NCBI RefSeq assembly: GCF_014268755.2
Contig: NZ_CP077093.1
Location: 4,638,001-4,702,000 of the forward strand
Reading direction: 5' to 3'
Length of the DNA stretch: 64,000 nucleotides
Source of the DNA: Pseudomonas vanderleydeniana
Lineage (GTDB): Bacteria > Pseudomonadota > Gammaproteobacteria > Pseudomonadales > Pseudomonadaceae
Within the stretch, counting starts at the first letter, position 1. Each line of letters begins with the position of its first letter. Position numbers and translations under genes: made by a program. The notes beneath the pieces are model-generated. The model worked only from the letters and a program-made list of their open reading frames with translations. It did no database searches and was not told the origin of the DNA. This document shows positions 52,174 through 60,376 of the stretch, piece by piece.

Positions 52174-52440
52174 ATGTCCGCAAAAAGAGTGGTCCTGACC
52201 GCTAACCCCGATCAGGTCACCAATGACCTTTTTCTCTCTGCCCGTGATCAGCACACCGGTGATGCCGTACACGAAGAACCCAACTCAATAAAACAGCTCG
52301 AAGAGGAAGACCGCACCAAGCTCAAGACGTTGCGCTGTAGCATCTCAACGGGACTGATGGATCTTGCACAAGGACGCTTCACTGAGAGTAGCGGCGAGCA
52401 GTTGGAGCCTCTACTGACTCACATCACGGATCAGCGCTAA
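52174..52440 (+). CDS. small hypothetical protein
   Basis: 88 residues, with a plausible start (MSAKRVVLTANPDQ) after GTAGGAG. The C-terminal half is helical (LKTLRCSISTGLMDLAQGRF) and somewhat resembles the toxin-binding tail of ParD-like antitoxins, though without a toxin gene beside it. It follows the orphan MbcA/ParS-like gene after a 175-base gap. Function unknown. Confidence 0.45.
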   Translation: MSAKRVVLTANPDQVTNDLFLSARDQHTGDAVHEEPNSIKQLEEEDRTKLKTLRCSISTGLMDLAQGRFTESSGEQLEPLLTHITDQR

Positions 52441-52777
52441 TGCAGGCGTTACAAGCTCATGCAAGCACCTTGAAATCAAGTAAATCCGACCACCACAAAC
52501 ATCTCTGGAGTTGGCCTGCCGGCAGTCCCGTTTCTACCGGCGCCACGTCTTCAGTCATTGATCGTTTGCCTTTCACCAGTCAGCGGCAGAGACACAAAAA
52601 ACCATGTCACCTGACCGATACACCTCGCCCAGGCCATCTCGCTCACAGCCTTCCCAAATCAGCCCGAAACTGAGATTTGCACGCAAAGCCGGCACGCGGT
52701 GAAACACACAACCGAACTTAGGCGTCTGCTGATGAGAGATTAAAAATCTGCCTCTCCCGGGGCTGGTGATTGGGGCA
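52441..52777. other. stretch without a convincing gene before the ICE block
   Basis: Between the 52174 gene and the SSB gene stop. Short open frames here lack ribosome sites and show no recognisable sequence. In related elements a topoisomerase or replication gene usually follows SSB at this point; none is present. Confidence 0.45.
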
Positions 52778-53212
52778 CTAATGCGCGCCATCATTGGCAG
52801 AGAGCGGAATGTGCATCTGCTCATCAACTTCAGGTGCAGAGCGCTCTTGGACGACCATGAAGACCCGATCAACGCGGTGAGGCAAAATACCCACCCGATC
52901 AGCCCTCACCTTCATGGTTCGGCACTCGTTGCCTTTGTCGTCTTCCCACTTTTCCATAATCATCCGCCCAACCACCAACACTCGCATGCCTTTGGTGTAA
53001 AGCGTTGAGTAATGCTCGGCATCCTTGTGCCAAAGGTCTACACCGGCCCAAAACCCACCTCGGTCCTCGTATTCTCCAGCTCTGTTGGGAATCGAATTAT
53101 CGAAGTACACATTGAGCCTCAAAAGCCGCCGCGGATCGTTATTGCCGTTGGCGATTTCTCGGTACTCAGGCTTGGTACCGATGTTTCCCTCACCCCAAAA
53201 GTAGGTGGCCAT
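52778..53212 (-). CDS. ssb: ICE-type single-stranded DNA-binding protein
   Basis: 144 residues with an OB-fold: MATYFWGEGNIGTKPEYREI, RLNVYFDNSIPNR, FWAGVDLWHKDAEHYS and GMRVLVVGRMIMEKW. The fold and the aromatic residues match single-stranded DNA-binding proteins, in the divergent branch typical of ICEs. It protects transferred single strands. It is the last gene of the minus-strand operon, two bases after the DUF3158 gene. Confidence 0.87.
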   Translation of the reverse strand: MATYFWGEGNIGTKPEYREIANGNNDPRRLLRLNVYFDNSIPNRAGEYEDRGGFWAGVDLWHKDAEHYSTLYTKGMRVLVVGRMIMEKWEDDKGNECRTMKVRADRVGILPHRVDRVFMVVQERSAPEVDEQMHIPLSANDGAH

Positions 53213-53214
53213 GC

Positions 53215-53787
53215 TCAGTTCCCTCCGGCATGAAGTTGGGTATGATGAGCCAGTCGCGCCAGGTAGGCTTTGTCAGCAGCCTCTACCTTATTGGCACACA
53301 AGAACGCCTGGCGCCCCATGCTGTGGACCAGACTGATCTGCATGTTGATGACGATCCGCTGCAACTCCAGAGCGTACAGGTCAGAGATCAAGTTGATCGG
53401 CGTCTGCTCATCAAGAATCAACTCCCGCCATAGATCGGTCCCCATCCGAGAACGGTCTGCTCGGCACCAACGCAGAAAAACGGTCCCTGCCCCAGTCGAC
53501 TGTTTGACCAACCGTATGGGCAGCAACGTGAACGGGTACCGCTCGGCCTGCGCCAGCACTTTTTCGATCGCCAGAGCAATCAAACCCTGAGCCAACGCAC
53601 TGCACTGCTCTCCGAATTCAACAAGCTCCCCCTTACCCTTAAAAGGCTTTAAAAGCCCTTTAGGGAAGGCAATGTGTTCCAGCGCCTGGAAGGCACTCTG
53701 TTCCAAAGGCTGGAAGGCAGTGTGTTCTGCGCCACACCCCCAAGCCGTCGAACCCAAACCGTTGTCCTGCCCTTGTGAAGTGACCAT
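53215..53787 (-). CDS. DUF3158-family ICE protein
   Basis: 190 residues from the ATG beginning MVTSQGQDNGLGSTAWG; the longer upstream frame overlaps the next gene. Recognised segments are FQPLEQSAFQALEHIAFPKG, LLKPFKGKGELVEFGEQC and SLVHSMGRQAFLCANKVEAA. DUF3158 proteins are constant members of the PAGI-2/ICEclc maintenance operon, next to SSB and PFL_4669, but have no proven biochemical role. Start and neighbours fit this order exactly. Confidence 0.82.
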   Translation of the reverse strand: MVTSQGQDNGLGSTAWGCGAEHTAFQPLEQSAFQALEHIAFPKGLLKPFKGKGELVEFGEQCSALAQGLIALAIEKVLAQAERYPFTLLPIRLVKQSTGAGTVFLRWCRADRSRMGTDLWRELILDEQTPINLISDLYALELQRIVINMQISLVHSMGRQAFLCANKVEAADKAYLARLAHHTQLHAGGN

Positions 53788-53791
53788 CGCA

Positions 53792-54568
53792 TCACCCCTC
53801 CAGAGCCTGAGGTATGGCCTGCAACGAGGTTTGCCCAGGACCCGCGCCGTACCACACAGGCCCTCCTTCCTCCTCCAAGAAGCCACGCGCATCATCCCTG
53901 CGACCACGAATAATCCTGGGCGCAAACTCAGCCCTTCGCCGGCCCTCCAACACCGCCAACGGCAACTCTCCAAAGGCCTCTCTCGCCTCACGAGCCCGCT
54001 CGTTATCGGCGGCAAAATCAGCACGCGTCACTTTCGCAAACTTGTACTGCTGCGCCAGTCCAAACAGACTTCGCAGCACATAACTCGCTTCATCGATCCG
54101 ACTCTCCATGCCCTTGCGGCCAATCAGCGCGACATGTCGAGCATGCTGTAGACGCCGAACAATGCCGTCATAGGTAATCAGCAGATACAACGCCAAAAAG
54201 CCAAACGGTGAACCGATGAACATCGGCAGACTGACCGGCCGAATACTGAAGTTCTCCCCTGCGGATATGGCACTCGGAACTTCACTCAGCAGCAAATCCA
54301 CCTCCAGGTGAATGTGGGTCAGCTCGACCTTGCAGCGGTGCAGCTTCTCCTCGATACGAATCAACCAGTAGTCGGCATAGGGATCATCCCTTTCGGCATC
54401 GTGACAAATGCGGCCGATCAAACCGGCAAAACCGAGAAAGCCCATGATTGCGGTCTTGCTTTCACTGGCCGGTCTTCCTTGCCAGATACGTAAAGCTTGG
54501 CGGGTATGCAACGTCAGTTGCATGGCACTGCGCAGTGGCCCAATTGGGCTCTGAATGGCGTCAGACAT
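53792..54568 (-). CDS. PFL_4669-family integrating conjugative element protein
   Basis: 258 residues from the ATG beginning MSDAIQSPIGPLRSAMQLTL, with AGGAG seven bases upstream. Family segments are LTLHTRQALRIWQGR, DDPYADYWLIRIEEKL and the SLPMFIGSPFGFLALYLLI stretch, all from the ICE family TIGR03761. Its function in transfer or maintenance is not known. It is the first gene of the three-gene minus-strand operon and diverges from traD across about 300 bases. Confidence 0.87.
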   Translation of the reverse strand: MSDAIQSPIGPLRSAMQLTLHTRQALRIWQGRPASESKTAIMGFLGFAGLIGRICHDAERDDPYADYWLIRIEEKLHRCKVELTHIHLEVDLLLSEVPSAISAGENFSIRPVSLPMFIGSPFGFLALYLLITYDGIVRRLQHARHVALIGRKGMESRIDEASYVLRSLFGLAQQYKFAKVTRADFAADNERAREAREAFGELPLAVLEGRRRAEFAPRIIRGRRDDARGFLEEEGGPVWYGAGPGQTSLQAIPQALEG

Positions 54569-54871
54569 TGATGGCTCCTGGCTGAAGTATCGAGCCGTCA
54601 GTGTCATCAGGAACTCCATGCCCATCAGCCAGAAAACAGAATCTGATCCATCGGGTTTTAACTCGCCACCGACGCTGAACCGCCGTCGATCAACCGCAGA
54701 AGACTGACCACTGTACCCAGAGCACCACCCCTTGAAACTCGCTCACGCCATTCCTGTTTGATGGCGGCGACACGCCTGCTGGTTCTGTAACTGTGCCCTC
54801 TAAACACCCGAGGACACCCACATGCCCAACTGCCTCTACTGCTCCAGCCATTGCGCCTGGAGACCGAAACC

Positions 54872-56974
54872 ATGACCCAGCAACATACCGTCGAAGTACT
54901 CCTGCGGCCCGCCGTCGAGCTTTACACCGTTGCGGTGTGCGCACTCTGTAGTGGGGTGTGCTTATTCGCCCCCTGGATGTTCGGCCTGACACCCTTATTT
55001 GGTCTCATGACTGCAGTCATTTACCTGGCACTGGGGTGGGTTCGTCTTCGCCAGGGATTGATGGTGTTGCGCTACCGACGCAACATCCGCCGCCTGCCCC
55101 GATACGTCATCACCAGCCAACGCATCCCCGTGAGCAACCAACGGTTGTTTGTCGGTATTGGATTTAAATGGGAACAGCGCCACACCCAGCGCCTGATGCA
55201 GACCTACCGTCCGGAGTTCCGCCGGTATGTCGAACCCACAGCCCTCTTTCAAACGGCACGACAGTTGGAACAGCGTCTGGAAAAAGCCTCTTTTCCCCTG
55301 AGCCTGATTCCGCGGTTCACCACCTGGGACCATCCACTCAATCCCGTGCGCCCACTTCCAGCGGTGGGCGGCTCTCCTCGCCTACATGGTGTCGAACCCA
55401 ACGAAGTTCCGGTCTCACTTCCCCTGGGCGAACGCGTCGGCCACAGCCTGGTGCTGGGCACGACTCGAGTCGGTAAAACCCGCCTGGCTGAACTCTTCAT
55501 CACCCAGGACATTCGTCGCGAGAAACGCGTCAACGGTGTTTCGGAATTCGAGCCAGTCATTGTTTTTGATCCCAAGGGCGACGCCGACTTACTCAAGCGC
55601 ATGTACGTCGAAGCCCGCCGCGCCGGTCGGGAAAAAGAGTTCTACGTCTTTCACCTGGGTTGGCCTGACTTCTCCGCCCGCTACAACGCCGTGGGCCGCT
55701 TTGGACGCATCTCCGAAGTCGCCAGCCGCATCTCCGGCCAACTCTCCGGCGAAGGCAACAGCGCCGCCTTTCGGGAGTTCGCCTGGCGCTTCGTCAACAT
55801 CATCGCCCGGGCCCTGGTGGAGCTCGGCAACCGCCCTGACTACATCCAGATTCAGCAGCACGTGATCAACATCGACGCCCTGTTCATCGACTACAGCAGC
55901 GACTACTTCGCCCGTCATGACCCGGGCGCCTGGGATGCCATCGCGACCATCGAAGGCAACCTCAACGAGAAGAACACCCCCTTCAACATGCGCGGACGCC
56001 TCCCCCGGGTCACCGCGATCGACCAGTACCTCTCACGCACCCGCCTCTCCGATCCCGTCATGGACGGCCTGCGCTCTGCCGTGCGCTACGACAAGACCTA
56101 CTTCGACAAGATCGTTGCCTCACTCCTCCCCCTGCTGGAGAAGCTGACAACCGGGCGCATGGCCGAACTGATCTCACCCAACTACAGCGCCCTGGACGAC
56201 ACCCGCCCGATCTTCGACTGGATGCAGATCATCCGTAAACGCGGTGTCGTGTACGTCGGCCTGGACGCCCTCTCCGACCCCGAGGTCGCCGCGGCCGTGG
56301 GCAATTCGATGTTCGCCGACCTGGTGTCAGTGGCCGGCCACATCTACAAGTTTGGCCTGGACGGCGGGCTGCACAACGCGGCCCAGGAGCAGAAGATTCC
56401 CATCAACCTGCACGCCGATGAGTTCAACGAGCTGATGGGCAATGAGTTCATTCCGATGATCAACAAGGGCGGCGGCGCCGGCATTCAGGTCACCGCCTAT
56501 ACCCAAACCATCAGCGACATTGAGGCCAAGATTGGCAACCGCGCCAAGGCCGGCCAAGTGGTGGGCAACTTCAACAACCTCTTCATGCTGCGTGTACGCG
56601 AGACCGCCACGGCCGAGCTGCTGACCAAACAACTGCCCAAGGTCGACGTCTACTCCACCACCCTGGTCAGCGGCGCCACCGACAGCTCCGATATCGAAGG
56701 CAATACCGACTTCACCAGCAACACCCAGGACCGAGTCAGCTCCACCAGCGTCCCCCTGATTGAACCCGCCCACGTCGTCAGTCTGCCCAAAGGCCAGGCT
56801 TTCGCCCTGATCGAAGGCGCCAACCTCTGGAAGATCAGGATGCCCCTGCCCGCCCCCGATCCCGATGACTGCATGCCCAAAGATCTGCAGACCCTGGCCG
56901 CCAACATGCGCAAGCGCTATGTCGACGGTGGCGGTGAATGGTGGGCTGGCGGAGGTACCCGCGAGTTGGACTAG
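54872..56974 (+). CDS. traD: conjugative coupling protein TraD (type IV coupling ATPase)
   Basis: 700 residues from the ATG beginning MTQQHTVEVLLRP. Two N-terminal membrane spans (about 18-57) precede the hexameric ATPase domain with Walker A GTTRVGKT (196-203) and Walker B region EPVIVFDPKGDADLL. Later marks include INLHADEFNELMGNEFI and GGGAGIQVTAYTQT. It links the relaxosome to the mating pore and pumps DNA during conjugation. Length is normal and no damage is seen. The expected downstream pore genes are missing; defence genes follow instead. Confidence 0.93.
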   Translation: MTQQHTVEVLLRPAVELYTVAVCALCSGVCLFAPWMFGLTPLFGLMTAVIYLALGWVRLRQGLMVLRYRRNIRRLPRYVITSQRIPVSNQRLFVGIGFKWEQRHTQRLMQTYRPEFRRYVEPTALFQTARQLEQRLEKASFPLSLIPRFTTWDHPLNPVRPLPAVGGSPRLHGVEPNEVPVSLPLGERVGHSLVLGTTRVGKTRLAELFITQDIRREKRVNGVSEFEPVIVFDPKGDADLLKRMYVEARRAGREKEFYVFHLGWPDFSARYNAVGRFGRISEVASRISGQLSGEGNSAAFREFAWRFVNIIARALVELGNRPDYIQIQQHVINIDALFIDYSSDYFARHDPGAWDAIATIEGNLNEKNTPFNMRGRLPRVTAIDQYLSRTRLSDPVMDGLRSAVRYDKTYFDKIVASLLPLLEKLTTGRMAELISPNYSALDDTRPIFDWMQIIRKRGVVYVGLDALSDPEVAAAVGNSMFADLVSVAGHIYKFGLDGGLHNAAQEQKIPINLHADEFNELMGNEFIPMINKGGGAGIQVTAYTQTISDIEAKIGNRAKAGQVVGNFNNLFMLRVRETATAELLTKQLPKVDVYSTTLVSGATDSSDIEGNTDFTSNTQDRVSSTSVPLIEPAHVVSLPKGQAFALIEGANLWKIRMPLPAPDPDDCMPKDLQTLAANMRKRYVDGGGEWWAGGGTRELD

Positions 56975-57318
56975 CGCCCTACAACGGACCAACCAGCGAC
57001 TGGATCTAATCCCTGATAAGCGACGCAAAAAACCACAGAAAAGTGTTGGTCAGCAGTGGCAATGGCGACCAACTGTCAGGAACCGCGATCGCTTGAGAGC
57101 AACGAACTGCCATCTCTACGCAGGTCAAAACCGAGCTAACCAAAAAGCCACTAAAAGCAAATAGCCATTACAAAAAACGTAATTTGCCTGATACTGCCGA
57201 CCAAGATTCGGCCTTATTCAGAAATCTCCCTCATAGACGGTGACAGGCACGACCTGTGCCAGCGCACTCAACAGCGTTTCACCAAACACCAGACCTGGTA
57301 CTCAAGGAACGAAAACTC
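56975..57318. other. gap between traD and the HNH endonuclease gene
   Basis: 345 bases with no supported gene. Composition turns less GC-rich toward 57160-57200 (ATTACAAAAAACGTAATTTG, which contains the imperfect palindrome ATTAC/GTAAT). This is a likely junction between ICE backbone and cargo. Confidence 0.4.
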
Positions 57319-58446
57319 ATGGCAAAGGGCTGGAGCAACGAAGAGCTTCTCGCATCGCTAGAGGCTTACCGCGTGATGGCACAGAAGCAAGAAGCCGGAA
57401 TTAGCTACTCCAAGAAGCAGGTGTATGAAGAGCTGGCCGCTCGATTTGATCGCACCGCAAAGGCATTCGAATACCGCATGCAGAACATTTCAGCCGTGTT
57501 CGATGAGCTGGGGTTGCCGTGGATACTAGGCCTGAAGCCTGCGGTGAATGTGGGCTCTGACATGAAGATTCGGTTGGTCCAACTCATTCAAGGCATCACA
57601 CCTGAAGAAGGCCTGCAAGCAGGCAACGTTGAAGACAGTACCAATTGGGAGAAAGCCCTTGCTGCTGTCATCCAATTGGGGGGCATCGCCAGTCGGAGTC
57701 AGGTCGAAGAGTGGATCCGCGCTCGTGAGCCCGGATACAACGCCAACAGCCTGTCAGACCTCTACATGATGTCCGTTAACGCCCGGGCACGAACGGGCTA
57801 CCCGCAAAACAAAAAGCCCCGAAGAACTGACCAGGGCAACCGCTACGACAGGCTGTTCAAAGTCGGCAAAGGCACCTTTGGCATTTACGATCCGGCTCAA
57901 CATGGCGTATGGGAAATCTACCCCGATGCTTCATCGGGCAGCCGATTTGGCGTCTCTGTTCGCCGGGTGACGAGCCCAATCGAAGAAGCGCTAGCGCACG
58001 CAGAAGAAGATGCCGAACACACCACGGGATTCGATCCCGCAGACGTAGCCGACGCAAGAAAGCGCATCACCGCCAACATCGTGCGCCGCCGAGGACAACC
58101 CGCTTTCCGAAAAGCACTATTAGAGGCTTACAGCGGCGCTTGCGCCATTACCGGCTGCAACCTGCCCGATGTCCTTGAAGCCGCGCATATCCACCCCTAC
58201 AAGGGCGACCACACAAACGTCGTACCCAACGGGTTGCTGCTGCGCGCAGACATTCACACCCTGTTCGATCTCGGACTGATCGCCATCGAATCCGAGACGA
58301 TGGTCGTGCGGGTGGCTCCCAAACTGAAAGATACCGAGTACGGAAAGCTGGAGGGATCCCCGCTTCGCCCCCCGAAACAAATAACCCACCAAGTGAGCCC
58401 TGAGGCCTTGGATTGGCACTGGAGCCAATGTGGCTGGTGCGAATGA
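57319..58446 (+). CDS. HNH endonuclease, McrA-like layout
   Basis: 375 residues from the ATG beginning MAKGWSNEELLASLEAYRVM. The N-terminal 80 residues (SYSKKQVYEELAARF, AFEYRMQNISAVFDELGLPW) form a DNA-binding head found in HNH restriction enzymes of the ScoMcrA type. The HNH_2 nuclease core is at residues 275-317: CAITGCNLPD, then EAAHIHPYKGDHTN and NGLLLRADIHTLFD. Such enzymes usually cut modified DNA. The gene stands alone behind traD and upstream of a cytosine methyltransferase operon, a typical defence-island position. Restriction of modified phage DNA is inference. Confidence 0.82.
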   Translation: MAKGWSNEELLASLEAYRVMAQKQEAGISYSKKQVYEELAARFDRTAKAFEYRMQNISAVFDELGLPWILGLKPAVNVGSDMKIRLVQLIQGITPEEGLQAGNVEDSTNWEKALAAVIQLGGIASRSQVEEWIRAREPGYNANSLSDLYMMSVNARARTGYPQNKKPRRTDQGNRYDRLFKVGKGTFGIYDPAQHGVWEIYPDASSGSRFGVSVRRVTSPIEEALAHAEEDAEHTTGFDPADVADARKRITANIVRRRGQPAFRKALLEAYSGACAITGCNLPDVLEAAHIHPYKGDHTNVVPNGLLLRADIHTLFDLGLIAIESETMVVRVAPKLKDTEYGKLEGSPLRPPKQITHQVSPEALDWHWSQCGWCE

Positions 58447-58985
58447 GCGAGAGCCCATGGTCACGCCCCACCGCGTCATGCCAGAGAGACGGCGGAGGCC
58501 AGATAATGGGCCGGCTGCGGCCCAGTGAACTAGATGCCCCTACCTGCCGACATGGGTCCCTACCAGTCCAACAAAGCACGAGCAGGAGAGCAACCGAACA
58601 CGACGCAGAAGGTCCGCATTCTCGCCGGTATAGTCAAACCTACGCAGATGGACCTTCCGGTCGGACAACGCAGCCCTGTGCTGTACCAATAATGCTTGCA
58701 CAGCAATGGTTTACAGATGATCGCCGCTAATCCAAAGGCATAAAATCGCATCAAGAAAACATTGCGTTTGCCTGTGTGGGCATCCATCATCTACCCTCAC
58801 GGGAGCCGTCGACAAACCAGCCTACTACTCCTCCATCTTGAGAAGCAGGCCAATGTAGGCCAATTGGCGCGGAGCATGCCTCTATGGAGACGAAGGTCCC
58901 AAGTTTTAAAGGCTGTACAAGCAATAGTCCAGGGCTACAGCTCACGCTCCTTCCCTCATACCTAGATCCATTTGGGCAGGAGCCC
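58447..58985. other. non-coding gap before the methyltransferase
   Basis: About 540 bases without a supported gene. A frame from 58884 could extend the methyltransferase by 34 residues, but these do not look like the family. A plus-strand fragment near 58600-58690 reads as a short peptide and ends at a stop; I do not recognise it. The promoter of the methyltransferase operon is presumably here. Confidence 0.4.
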
Positions 58986-60347
58986 ATGAAGCAAAACGAG
59001 AATTTCCCCCCTTTTCCATCCTTCGACCAGCCCCTACAGTTTGCAGACCTGTTTGCAGGGTGCGGAGGGCTGTCCCTTGGGCTTTCCCTAGCTGGACTCA
59101 ATGGCGTTTTCGCAGTAGAACGCGACAAAATGGCATTTTCGACATTGTCGACAAACCTGATCGAGCGGGAAGATGTTCCAGTGGAGCGATTCGCCTGGCC
59201 TAAATGGCTAGAGAGGCAAGCCTGGGGAATCGACGACATTCTGGACAAGCATGGCTCCGACCTGGCATCCCTGCGAGGACAGATACAGGTACTGGCAGGA
59301 GGACCTCCTTGCCAAGGATTTAGTTTCGCAGGTCGTCGAGTAGAGTCCGACCCTCGTAATAAGCTGTTTGAAAAATACGTTGAGATGGTCAGTGCTATCC
59401 AGCCTGCTGCAATTGTCCTGGAGAATGTGCCAGGGATGAAAGTAGCCCATTCTGCGAAGAAATGGAAAGAGCTTGGACTACTGGTGAAGCCACGGTCTTA
59501 CTATGAAAAATTAGTAGAAAGCCTGGATAGCATCGGCTATAGCGTCCTTGGAAAAATTGTCGACTCCTCTCGCTTTGGCGTTCCTCAAAAACGTCCGCGC
59601 TTGATCGTGATTGGTCTTCGAAAAGATTTGGCTTGTCATCTCGTAGGTGGCATGGAGAGAGCGTTTGACCTACTGGAAGCATCTCGACTGAAGCAACTTC
59701 AGGACTTGAATCTTCCAAATGAAGTTTATGCCGTGGATGCTATTTCGGATTTAGAGCTGAGTGACAAGGGTACCACTGCCTGCGAAGACCCTGAATCACC
59801 AAAGGGTTTTCAGGAGATTGTCTATAAAGGCCCTCTTACACCATTTCAGAGGTTGATGCACGAAGGCTGTAGCGGTACCCCCGACAGCTTGCGCCTAGCG
59901 AGGCATAGGCCCGCGGTTAAGGCTCGATTCCAAGAAATCATCAACGATGATGAATGCACCAAGGGTGTGCGGATGAGTGCCAAGGTTCGTGAAAAATACG
60001 AGCTAAAGAAGCACCGCATATACCCAATGCAAGCAGGTGCCCCTGCCCCTACGATCACCACGTTGCCGGATGATGTTCTTCATTATAAAGAACCTAGGAT
60101 ACTGACTGTCAGAGAGTCTGCACGCCTCCAGTCGTTCCCTGATTGGTATCAGTTCAAGGGCAAGTTCACCACCGGTGGTGCCCAAAGAACAAAAGAGTGC
60201 CCGCGCTACACCCAAGTAGGTAATGCTGTACCACCTTATCTAGCACGCGCCATTGGGATGGCAATTCAAGCGATGCTGGAGGAAACTGTTGCACTAGCCC
60301 AAAAGCCAGCAGAGCTTGAGCAGGAAAAAACGATAGCCATCGCTTAG
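58986..60347 (+). CDS. C5-cytosine DNA methyltransferase
   Basis: 453 residues from the ATG beginning MKQNENFPPFPSF, preceded by AGGAG; a start at 58884 is possible. The ten-motif order is clear: FAGCGGLSLG (motif I, 23-32), GGPPCQGFSFAG (IV, catalytic Cys109), LENVPGM (VI), FGVPQKRPRLIVIG (VIII), RESARLQSFPDWY (IX) and VGNAVPPYLARAI (X). The long target-recognition region between VIII and IX is about 150 residues. It methylates cytosine in a specific but unknown sequence. It leads an operon with an ATPase 29 bases downstream, rather than with a recognisable restriction endonuclease. Confidence 0.94.
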   Translation: MKQNENFPPFPSFDQPLQFADLFAGCGGLSLGLSLAGLNGVFAVERDKMAFSTLSTNLIEREDVPVERFAWPKWLERQAWGIDDILDKHGSDLASLRGQIQVLAGGPPCQGFSFAGRRVESDPRNKLFEKYVEMVSAIQPAAIVLENVPGMKVAHSAKKWKELGLLVKPRSYYEKLVESLDSIGYSVLGKIVDSSRFGVPQKRPRLIVIGLRKDLACHLVGGMERAFDLLEASRLKQLQDLNLPNEVYAVDAISDLELSDKGTTACEDPESPKGFQEIVYKGPLTPFQRLMHEGCSGTPDSLRLARHRPAVKARFQEIINDDECTKGVRMSAKVREKYELKKHRIYPMQAGAPAPTITTLPDDVLHYKEPRILTVRESARLQSFPDWYQFKGKFTTGGAQRTKECPRYTQVGNAVPPYLARAIGMAIQAMLEETVALAQKPAELEQEKTIAIA

Positions 60348-60376
60348 AAGCAAAAAAGACATAGGAGTCTAGGGAA

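Larger units (their letters stand above)
52778..56974. mobile_element. ICE backbone block (SSB, DUF3158, PFL_4669, TraD)
   Basis: Four genes characteristic of the ICEclc/PAGI-2/SPI-7-type ICE family. The first three form a tight minus-strand maintenance operon (gaps of 2-4 bases). TraD reads away from them. In complete elements further maintenance genes follow SSB, and the mating-pore genes follow TraD. Both continuations are replaced here by cargo. Confidence 0.8.

Noticed and set aside
54690..54992. Short minus-strand frames upstream of traD
   Set aside because: They overlap the traD start, are Arg-rich and have no ribosome sites.
58884..58985. N-terminal extension of the methyltransferase
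   Set aside because: Open in frame, but the ATG at 58986 has AGGAG at good spacing and the motif I position is then normal for the family.
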